Positions 1 through 3,630 of a stretch of 5,474 nucleotides of DNA are shown piece after piece. Numbering within the stretch: position 1 is the stretch's first letter; the number at the start of each line of letters is the position of its first letter. The stretch comes from a bacterium (GTDB lineage Bacteria; Atribacterota; Phoenicimicrobiia; Phoenicimicrobiales; Phoenicimicrobiaceae), in NCBI GenBank assembly GCA_018819665.1, contig JAHJOY010000213.1:1-5474 (forward strand). Reading direction: 5' to 3'. The notes below the pieces were generated by a model. That model saw nothing but the letters and a program-made list of their open reading frames with translations, made no database searches and was not told the DNA's origin. A program made the translations under genes and the position numbers.

Positions 1-71
1 AACAGGCTTTAACAATTTACGAAAAATTAAAATCAGAATATAAATCAATCTGGGCAGTACATACTATTTAG
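1..71 (+). CDS. C-terminal tail of an unidentified upstream gene (5' partial)
   Basis: Only one plus-strand frame (codons from position 3) stays open from the left edge. It gives 22 residues ending in SIWAVHTI and stops at TAG 69-71. The tail is helical-looking, with a YEKLKSEYKS stretch resembling the end of a TPR-type helical repeat, but it is too short to name a family. The stop codon is the first TAG of the 7-bp repeat array that follows, so coding sequence and repeat meet without a gap. The reality of the gene rests on this abutment and on reasonable codon content; other readings are possible. Confidence 0.5.
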   Translation, partial: QALTIYEKLKSEYKSIWAVHTI

Positions 72-117
72 TCGTTAGTAAATAGTCGTTAGTCGTTAGT
101 GAATAGTGAATAGTAAA
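69..117 (+). repeat. Heptad array TAGTNNN, seven units
   Basis: Seven units run without a slip: TAGTCGT, TAGTAAA, TAGTCGT, TAGTCGT, TAGTGAA, TAGTGAA, TAGTAAA. The first TAG is the stop codon of the upstream reading frame. Because 7 is not a multiple of 3, the TAGs fall successively in all three forward frames. Confidence 0.9.
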
Positions 118-169
118 GAAAAAAAGAAAAGAAGTCAGAATAATACATAGCGGATAGCGTATAAAAACA

Positions 170-239
170 GTGATAAGTGATAAGTAATATGTAATAAGTT
201 ATAGGTTGCAAGTTGTTAGTTATGGGTTTCAAGTTTGGA
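170..239 (+). repeat. Degenerate heptad array GTNNNNN, ten units
   Basis: Ten successive 7-bp units each begin with GT: GTGATAA twice, GTAATAT, GTAATAA, GTTATAG, GTTGCAA, GTTGTTA, GTTATGG, GTTTCAA, GTTTGGA. The unit sequence drifts but the 7-bp register does not. The reverse complement of the same vocabulary (AACTTGA, AACTTGC, AACTTGT) appears in the second spacer at 2856-2890. Confidence 0.8.
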
Positions 240-266
240 AAAAAGAAGTAGGGGCGTATAGAATTA

Positions 267-306
267 GTTAGCTAGTTATCTGGTTACTTGGTTAGCTGGT
301 TAAGAG
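267..306 (+). repeat. Octamer array GTTANCTG-like, five units
   Basis: Units of 8 bp: GTTAGCTA, GTTATCTG, GTTACTTG, GTTAGCTG, GTTAAGAG. The last part (288-302) is identical over 15 bp to the right edge of the window (5460-5474), and TCTGGTTACTT (279-289) recurs at 1451-1461. The 8-bp period sets it apart from the surrounding 7-bp arrays. Confidence 0.8.
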
Positions 307-309
307 AAT

Positions 310-337
310 TAGCGTATAGCATTTAGCGAGTAGAGTA
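310..337 (+). repeat. Heptad array TAGNNNN, four units
   Basis: TAGCGTA, TAGCATT, TAGCGAG and TAGAGTA follow each other in register; TAGCATT recurs at 347-353, out of phase with the array. The TAGCGTA/TAGCGTT vocabulary is shared with 148-161 and 2576-2589. Confidence 0.7.
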
Positions 338-382
338 ATCAGTATATAGCATTTAGTTATCAGGTAGTTACCCAGTTTGCCA

Positions 383-412
383 GTTAATGTAGCAACACGG
401 CGTGCCGTGTTG
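383..412. repeat. Palindromic element, copy 1 (inverted copy at 2829-2858)
   Basis: GTTAATGTAG is followed by a perfect 9-2-9 near-palindrome CAACACGGC-GT-GCCGTGTTG (393-412). All 30 bp are identical to the reverse complement of 2829-2858. There is no U-tract after it, so it is not a typical intrinsic terminator. Confidence 0.9.
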
Positions 413-416
413 AATT

Positions 417-444
417 GTAGAGACACGATTCATCGTGCCTCTAC
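417..444. repeat. Hairpin element GTAGAG...CTCTAC
   Basis: A 13-position stem (417-429 with 432-444) has one A/C mismatch (423/438) and a TC loop. The core CACGAT-TC-ATCGTG equals the reverse complement of the core of the hairpin at 2801-2820. The neighbouring hairpin 393-412 is likewise inverted relative to 2829-2848, so the two-hairpin module as a whole is present in opposite orientations in the two spacers. Confidence 0.85.
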
Positions 445-465
445 TCCTGAATTATGATTTTCTTC

Positions 466-493
466 ACGCAATACGCAATACGCAATACGCAAT
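466..493 (+). repeat. Heptad tandem repeat ACGCAAT, four units
   Basis: Four identical ACGCAAT units in a row, followed by ACAATAT, which leads into the ACTA array. Confidence 0.9.
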
Positions 494-497
494 ACAA

Positions 498-525
498 TAT
501 ACTAACGACTATTCACTAACGACTA
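498..525 (-). repeat. Heptad array NNNACTA (inverted TAGTNNN) ahead of ispF
   Basis: TATACTA, ACGACTA, TTCACTA, ACGACTA in register; on the minus strand this is a TAGTNNN array. The 25 bp at 501-525 recur exactly at 2898-2922, upstream of nadD. The array ends 16 nt before the ispF ATG, directly before its Shine-Dalgarno sequence. Confidence 0.9.
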
Positions 526-527
526 TT

Positions 528-536
528 AAAGAGGAG
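528..536 (+). promoter_or_regulatory. Ribosome binding site of ispF
   Basis: AAAGAGGAG lies 5 nt before the ATG at 542. It is a strong purine-rich Shine-Dalgarno match and supports that start. Confidence 0.75.
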
Positions 537-541
537 AGATT

Positions 542-1012
542 ATGCGAATAGGTTTTGGATATGATGTCCATCCTTTAATTTTGGGGAGAAAATTAATTTT
601 AGGAGGAGAGGTTATTCCGTACCAAAAGGGTTTGGATGGACATTCAGATGCTGATGTCTTAATTCATTCCCTAATAGATGCTTTATTAGGGGCAGCAGGA
701 GAAGGAGATATCGGCCAGCATTTCTCGGATAATGATGAACAATATAAAGATATTTCCAGTCTAAAGTTATTGGAAAATATTTATGAAATATTAAAAAGAA
801 AGAAACTTACCATAAACAATATAGATGTTTCCGTAGTATTAGAAGAACCACGAATTGCGCCTTTTATTATGAGTATGAAAAATAATATAGCTCAAGTTTT
901 AAAAATATCCTCTGAAAAGGTGAATATTAAAGCTACAACTAATGAGAAGATGGGTTTTATTGGCAGAAGAGAAGGCGCAGCTTCCTATTGTGTGGTTAGT
1001 TTGAATGAGTAA
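542..1012 (+). CDS. ispF: 2-C-methyl-D-erythritol 2,4-cyclodiphosphate synthase
   Basis: IspF cyclises CDP-ME 2-phosphate to MEcPP with release of CMP, in the cytosolic MEP route to isopentenyl diphosphate; the family is a homotrimer with a divalent metal at each active site. The 156-residue length is normal and the protein aligns end to end with the family. Visible signatures are GFGYDVHPL with metal ligands D8 and H10, HSDADVLIHSLIDALLGA (34-51) with ligand H42, GDIGQHF (55-61), and the C-terminal KATTNEKMGF (130-139) with E135. The family's usual GRGEG reads GRREG (141-145). The ATG has a strong Shine-Dalgarno and gives the canonical MRIGxGxDVH N-terminus. The DUF1844 gene follows after 33 nt, so the two are probably co-transcribed. 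The partner ispD, often adjacent elsewhere, is not in the window. Confidence 0.97.
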   Translation: MRIGFGYDVHPLILGRKLILGGEVIPYQKGLDGHSDADVLIHSLIDALLGAAGEGDIGQHFSDNDEQYKDISSLKLLENIYEILKRKKLTINNIDVSVVLEEPRIAPFIMSMKNNIAQVLKISSEKVNIKATTNEKMGFIGRREGAASYCVVSLNE

Positions 1013-1023
1013 ATATTTTTTAT

Positions 1024-1033
1024 GAGGGGGAGA
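1024..1033 (+). promoter_or_regulatory. Ribosome binding site choosing the DUF1844 start
   Basis: GAGGGGGAGA lies upstream of ATG 1046, with a slightly long spacer of 12 nt. It would fall inside the gene if ATG 1022 were used, and 1022 itself is preceded only by an A/T run (AAATATTTTTT). This favours 1046. Confidence 0.6.
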
Positions 1034-1045
1034 AAAATAGTAATT

Positions 1046-1444
1046 ATGAAAAAGGAAGAAGAAGCAAGAGATAATAAAACAGAAAAAGATGAAGAAATAA
1101 AAGAGAAAAAGGCACAGAAAGAAGAAAAAGAAGAGACGAAGGAAAAAGTTAAAGATGAAGAAAAAAAACAAGAAGAAGGTTTTAAAGAACCCGATTTACC
1201 TGTTCTTTTTGTTTGGTTTATAAGTATGTTGAGCGCAAAAGCCTGGGAGTATTTGGGTCTCATTATGAATCCCGAGACTAAGGAAATTAATAAAGATTTA
1301 AAAAAAGCTAAAATTACTATAGATACTGTAGCATTTTTATATAATCAGATTAAAGATGATTTAAACCCGGAAGATTTTAAGCGGATCGAAAATTTACTGG
1401 CAAATTTAAGAATGAATTATGTGGAAAAGTTGAAAGAATCGTAA
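1046..1444 (+). CDS. DUF1844 domain protein with charged N-terminal extension
   Basis: Function unknown. Residues about 1-48 are almost only Lys, Glu, Asp and Gln, probably a disordered or single-helix linker. The remaining 84 residues fit DUF1844: PVLFVWFISMLSAKAWEYLGL (52-72), the N-P-E-T-K motif at 75-79 (family P-E-T), an amphipathic helix LKKAKITIDTVAFLYNQIKDDL (85-106), and the closing LLANLRMNYVEKL (117-129). DUF1844 proteins are small, cytosolic-looking and often encoded near housekeeping genes. I chose ATG 1046 (132 aa) over ATG 1022 (140 aa) because of the ribosome-binding site. The gene lies 33 nt behind ispF, with no visible terminator between them. The acidic/basic linker is low complexity, so its length probably varies between relatives. 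Confidence 0.85.
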   Translation: MKKEEEARDNKTEKDEEIKEKKAQKEEKEETKEKVKDEEKKQEEGFKEPDLPVLFVWFISMLSAKAWEYLGLIMNPETKEINKDLKKAKITIDTVAFLYNQIKDDLNPEDFKRIENLLANLRMNYVEKLKES

Positions 1445-1459
1445 GATACTTCTGGTTAC

Positions 1460-1475
1460 TTAGTTTCAAAACTAA
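1460..1475. repeat. Small inverted repeat in the DUF1844-TPR spacer
   Basis: TTAGTTT-CA-AAACTAA is a perfect 7-2-7 palindrome 16 nt after the DUF1844 stop. It is preceded by TCTGGTTACTT (1451-1461), an 11-bp match to the octamer array of the first spacer (279-289). It could be a repeat remnant; it has no U-tract typical of a terminator. Confidence 0.5.
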
Positions 1476-1488
1476 ATAAATCCAATTA

Positions 1489-1512
1489 GTAGGACAGGCG
1501 TTCTGCTTGTCT
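1489..1512. repeat. GTAG-led hairpin element
   Basis: GTAG leads into a hairpin GGACAGGC-GTTCT-GCTTGTCT, an 8-bp stem (1492-1499 with 1505-1512) including two G-T wobbles and a 5-nt loop. The GTAG lead is shared with the hairpins at 417, 2599 and 2664. No T-run follows (the next bases are ATAAGAAGG), so it is more likely a degraded dispersed element than a terminator. Confidence 0.65.
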
Positions 1513-1559
1513 ATAAGAAGGAATATTAACAAGAAAAAAGCGGGGAGGGTGCAAGAATA

Positions 1560-2543
1560 ATGGAAAAATATTTTCACAAAACCGGGCTAAGTTTATTGGT
1601 CCTATTTTTAATCTTAATTTTGGGCAGTGCAATAATTTATGCCCAAGATTATCAGACCTATTATAAAAATGGGTATGAATATTTCCTTCAGGAAAAATAT
1701 GAGATGGCCGAACAATCTTATAAAAAAGCTATTGAACTGAATCCTAATTTTGAGAATGCTCATTACTGGCTGGGGAAAGTATATAAACAGACCGGCGCTT
1801 ACGACCAGGCTATAGAACAATGGAAAGAAGTTTTAAGAATTAACCCTGGAAATCAATATGCCTTTCAGTATTTGATAGGCAGTTTTAAGAGCACCTCCCG
1901 GGTTCAATCAGATAAGGCAAATGATTATTTGGATGAGGGAATTAAGATAATTGGAAATCCGGAAGAATATCTTTTTAAGGGGAGTGCTCCTTCTGTAAAT
2001 AGTTTATTGAGTGCCATTCCTTATTTTAAAAGAGCAACCAGTATAAAACCGAATTTATTGGAAGCTTTTTACTGGATGGGTGAAACTTATCGAGTTTTAG
2101 GAGAGAAGAGTACCCGCCAGTTTAATCCTTTAGCTATGGAAAGCTATATAAAAGTTATCAATATAGAGGAAGTTGCTAACCTAATATCCTTTGATCATCC
2201 TTCACCATATTGGCGCTCTTACGTGCAATTAGCCAAAATATATCGTTCTTTGGGGTTGAAAGATAAAGAAGAAAAATTGTGGCTTCAGCTGGAGAAAGCA
2301 AAATCTCTCCCCTATAAACAGGTTTTAGAAAGAAAAGGGTATTTTGGTTTTGGCTATCCTTCGCGGATAGAAGTTAACTTTAAAAATGGAGATAAGATAG
2401 AGAACTGGAGTTATCCGGAGAAGGATATCATTTTTACAGTAATCAATGGAGAAGTAGAGGGCGAAAAAGTGAAAGAGCCCGAACAGAGTGAAATAGAAAC
2501 AAAAGTAGAAGAGAGTGTTCCGGAAGAAAAACCACAACCATAA
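1560..2543 (+). CDS. Exported tetratricopeptide-repeat protein
   Basis: A 327-aa protein with an N-terminal signal sequence: basic start, hydrophobic core about 9-26, likely cleavage after A28 (IYA|QD). No lipobox Cys is seen. TPR units are clear at about 34-67 and 68-101 (AEQSYKKAIELNP, AIEQWKEVLRINP), with degenerate ones about 135-168, 169-205 and 217-250. A compact segment follows at 261-300 with G265-x-P267, W283-x-Y285, F292 and G297, then a low-complexity Glu/Pro/Lys tail (300-327). TPR proteins are scaffolds, so an envelope-side binding role is inference and the partner is unknown. GGGGAGGG (1542-1549) lies 10 nt before the ATG. It is 115 nt from the DUF1844 gene, with a hairpin between, so co-transcription is uncertain. 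The stop TAA is directly followed by a TAGTNNN repeat array. Confidence 0.85.
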   Translation: MEKYFHKTGLSLLVLFLILILGSAIIYAQDYQTYYKNGYEYFLQEKYEMAEQSYKKAIELNPNFENAHYWLGKVYKQTGAYDQAIEQWKEVLRINPGNQYAFQYLIGSFKSTSRVQSDKANDYLDEGIKIIGNPEEYLFKGSAPSVNSLLSAIPYFKRATSIKPNLLEAFYWMGETYRVLGEKSTRQFNPLAMESYIKVINIEEVANLISFDHPSPYWRSYVQLAKIYRSLGLKDKEEKLWLQLEKAKSLPYKQVLERKGYFGFGYPSRIEVNFKNGDKIENWSYPEKDIIFTVINGEVEGEKVKEPEQSEIETKVEESVPEEKPQP

Positions 2544-2603
2544 TAGTCTTTAGTCGATACTGAATAGTATTTAGTTAGCGTATAGCGTTTAGGAAGTAGT
2601 AGG
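2544..2603 (+). repeat. Degenerate TAGTNNN / TAGCGTN heptad array
   Basis: TAGTCTT, TAGTCGA, TACTGAA, TAGTATT, then after one 4-bp slip TAGCGTA, TAGCGTT, TAGGAAG, TAGTAGG. The array starts at the base after the TPR gene's TAA. Confidence 0.75.
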
Positions 2604-2621
2604 GGTGTATTGCATACGCTC
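2599..2621. repeat. GTAG-led hairpin with wobble pairs
   Basis: GTAG overlaps a stem GGGTGTAT-TGC-ATACGCTC (2603-2610 with 2614-2621), 8 pairs of which two are G-T. The first spacer has an apparent half copy (GTAGGGGCGTAT at 248-259) without the second arm. Confidence 0.7.
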
Positions 2622-2662
2622 ATAAAAAAATCAGTAAGCTCATAGAGTGTATAAAGATTTAG

Positions 2663-2721
2663 TGTAGGGGCTTGATTTATCAAGCCCGCAAAACTCGGGT
2701 CGGATAAATCCGACCCCTACA
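2663..2721. repeat. Compound double-hairpin element with outer stem
   Basis: Two perfect 9-2-9 hairpins, GGGCTTGAT-TT-ATCAAGCCC (2668-2687) and GGGTCGGAT-AA-ATCCGACCC (2697-2716), are separated by 9 nt and enclosed by an outer stem TGTAG/CTACA (2663-2667 with 2717-2721). As single-stranded nucleic acid it could form a three-way junction. The right flank CTACATTAA matches the flank of the 383-412/2829-2858 element. Nothing resembles a terminator tail. Confidence 0.85.
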
Positions 2722-2800
2722 TTAAAAGCAATAGTTTGTATAAAAAAGTTTGAGTTTTGAATTACGGTTTTAGCTTTCACTTTTTAGCTTAGTAGAATAG

Positions 2801-2820
2801 GGGCACGATGAATCGTGCCC
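2801..2820. repeat. 9-2-9 hairpin GGGCACGAT/ATCGTGCCC
   Basis: A perfect stem of nine pairs with a GA loop. It shares the GGG-NNN-GAT/ATC-NNN-CCC frame with the two hairpins at 2668 and 2697, and its core is the inverted form of the 424-437 core. Confidence 0.85.
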
Positions 2821-2828
2821 ATTTGTTC

Positions 2829-2858
2829 CAACACGGCACGCCGTGTTGCTACATTAAC
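2829..2858. repeat. Palindromic element, copy 2 (inverted copy at 383-412)
   Basis: The perfect 9-2-9 near-palindrome CAACACGGC-AC-GCCGTGTTG (2829-2848) is followed by CTACATTAAC. The whole is the exact reverse complement of 383-412. Confidence 0.9.
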
Positions 2859-2929
2859 TTGAAACTTGCATCTCGCACCTTGTAACTTGTATTTAAAACT
2901 AACGACTATTCACTAACGACTAACGACTA
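2856..2929 (-). repeat. Continuous heptad array ending at the nadD ribosome binding site
   Basis: Ten heptads plus ACTA run in one register: AACTTGA, AACTTGC, ATCTCGC, ACCTTGT, AACTTGT, ATTTAAA, then ACTAACG, ACTATTC, ACTAACG, ACTAACG, ACTA. The ACTA portion (2898-2922) is a 25-bp exact copy of 501-525. TAA triplets at 2900, 2914, 2921 and 2928 cover all three forward frames; the one at 2921 is the in-frame stop bounding nadD upstream. Confidence 0.85.
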
Positions 2930-2933
2930 AAAG

Positions 2934-2943
2934 ATGGAGGAAG
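2934..2943 (+). promoter_or_regulatory. Ribosome binding site deciding the nadD start
   Basis: GATGGAGGAA contains GGAGG (2936-2940), 7 nt before ATT 2948 and 4 nt before ATA 2945. The first in-frame ATG (2987) lies 46 nt away and has no Shine-Dalgarno of its own (it is preceded by CATTTAGGAATA). Confidence 0.75.
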
Positions 2944-2947
2944 AATA

Positions 2948-3559
2948 ATTTTTAAGGAAAAAGCAAGCATCAAACATTTAGGAATAATGGGTGGAGTATT
3001 TGACCCCATACATTGCGGACATTTATTTACAGCTGAAGAAGCAAGGGTTGAATTTAAATTAGATAAAGTAATATTTGTACCCTGTCGTCAGCCTGCCCAC
3101 AAAAGAGAAAATGATATATCTGCCCCTGAAGATAGATATTTAATGACAGTCCTGGCCACTAGTAATAACCAATTTTTTGAGGTATCCAAAGTTGAACTCA
3201 ATAGGCCAGGACTTTCTTATTCTATAGACACTGTTAAAGAATTTTTAAAAAAATATAACCATAGGGTGAAAATATTTTTTATTACCGGGGCCGATGCCTT
3301 TTTAGAGGTAGATTCCTGGTATAAAAGTGAGGAATTAATTAAGCTTTGTCAGTTTGTGGCTGCAACCCGACCAGGATATGATTTGAATAAATTAGACGAG
3401 AAATTTAAAAAAATTATTAAAATTATGGAAATTCCCGCCTTATCTATATCTTCTACTGATATCAGAAGAAGAGTGAGAGAGGGGAAAAACATAAAATATT
3501 TACTCCCCCAAGAAGTGGAAGAATATATCTACAAAAAAGGATTATATCGTAAAATGTAA
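2948..3559 (+). CDS. nadD: Nicotinate-nucleotide adenylyltransferase, apparent ATT start
   Basis: NadD adenylates nicotinate mononucleotide with ATP to give deamido-NAD, the penultimate step of NAD synthesis in the cytosol. The nucleotidyltransferase signature GGVFDPIHCGH is at residues 15-25, GAD at 114-116 with W124, and the second signature ISSTDIR at 167-173, then the usual LLPQEVEEYIYKKGLY end. Length is 203 aa from ATT 2948. The in-frame ATG at 2987 would begin inside the first beta strand (KHLGIMGG), directly before the catalytic motif, removing a strand the Rossmann fold needs. No ATG, GTG or TTG lies between the in-frame stop (TAA 2921) and that ATG. ATT 2948 has the best spacing from GGAGG; ATA 2945 is second choice. 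The stop codon lies in a long hairpin (3550-3592). yqeK follows closely. Confidence 0.93.
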   Translation: MFKEKASIKHLGIMGGVFDPIHCGHLFTAEEARVEFKLDKVIFVPCRQPAHKRENDISAPEDRYLMTVLATSNNQFFEVSKVELNRPGLSYSIDTVKEFLKKYNHRVKIFFITGADAFLEVDSWYKSEELIKLCQFVAATRPGYDLNKLDEKFKKIIKIMEIPALSISSTDIRRRVREGKNIKYLLPQEVEEYIYKKGLYRKM

Positions 3560-3592
3560 CATTTAGTGCCTGGCACAAAATGTTACATTTTA
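3550..3592. repeat. Long hairpin overlapping the nadD stop codon
   Basis: Fifteen perfect pairs (3550-3564 with 3578-3592; left arm TAAAATGTAACATTT), one A/A mismatch, then GTGC-CTG-GCAC at the tip. The nadD TAA (3557-3559) lies in the left arm, so the last codons and stop of nadD belong to the repeat. It looks like an inserted palindromic element. The right arm is T-rich but no T-run follows it, so a terminator role is doubtful, and yqeK needs read-through unless it has its own promoter. Confidence 0.85.
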
Positions 3593-3619
3593 TACCAGGA
3601 GCCTCTTAAGACAAGAAAT

Positions 3620-3624
3620 AGGAG
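3620..3624 (+). promoter_or_regulatory. Ribosome binding site deciding the yqeK start
   Basis: AGGAG touches ATG 3625 with no spacer but is 6 nt from the in-frame GTG at 3631, which makes GTG the better start. Confidence 0.6.
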
Positions 3625-3630
3625 ATGAGA

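Larger units (their letters stand above)
72..541. other. Repeat-filled intergenic spacer upstream of ispF
   Basis: This 470-bp stretch has no credible gene. Reading left to right it holds TAGTNNN heptads (69-117), two TAGCGNA heptads (148-161), ten GTNNNNN heptads (170-239), a half hairpin element beginning GTAGGGGCGTAT (248-259), octamers (267-306), TAGNNNN heptads (310-337), two hairpins (393-412 and 417-444), ACGCAAT heptads (466-493) and NNNACTA heptads (498-525). Its ends are inverted copies of each other: 90-107 matches the reverse complement of 508-525 over 18 bp. I could not pick out a convincing promoter, although one for ispF would be expected here. Confidence 0.85.
2544..2947. other. 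Repeat-filled intergenic spacer upstream of nadD
   Basis: No gene is visible in these 404 bp. Order: TAGTNNN heptads from the TPR stop (2544-2603), a wobble hairpin (2603-2621), a double hairpin closed by an outer stem (2663-2721), a weakly heptadic AT-rich stretch (2747-2795), hairpins at 2801-2820 and 2829-2848, then a continuous heptad register 2856-2929 up to the nadD Shine-Dalgarno. The vocabulary is the same as in the first spacer. I cannot assign a promoter with confidence, although one for nadD would be expected. Confidence 0.85.

Noticed and set aside
69..525. CRISPR array
   Set aside because: Repeat units are 7-8 bp and contiguous; there are no 23-40 bp repeats separated by unique spacers of constant length, and no cas genes.
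72..541. Insertion sequence or integron attC site
   Set aside because: No transposase or integrase remnant is present, and the hairpins lack the core-site bases and long imperfect stem of attC.
899..1263. Minus-strand reading frames opposite ispF and the DUF1844 gene
   Set aside because: They translate to Phe/Ser/Leu-rich low-complexity sequence, the expected antisense of the Lys/Glu-rich linker, and lack ribosome-binding sites.
1492..1512. Intrinsic terminator between DUF1844 and the TPR gene
   Set aside because: The hairpin is followed by ATAAGAAGG, not by a T-run, and its sequence style matches the other dispersed hairpins.
2663..2721. Riboswitch or structured leader RNA
   Set aside because: The fold is a set of perfect short palindromes typical of dispersed repeats; no known riboswitch core is recognisable, and it lies over 220 nt before the gene.
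2735..2800. Sigma-70 promoter for nadD in the AT-rich stretch
   Set aside because: Several -10-like words occur (GTATAA, TAGAAT) but none has a convincing -35 at 16-18 bp, and AT-rich repeat DNA produces such words by chance.
3550..3592. Intrinsic terminator after nadD
   Set aside because: The stem is long and AT-rich with no T-tract after it, and yqeK begins 39 nt later in the same direction; a repeat element fits better, though partial attenuation is not excluded.
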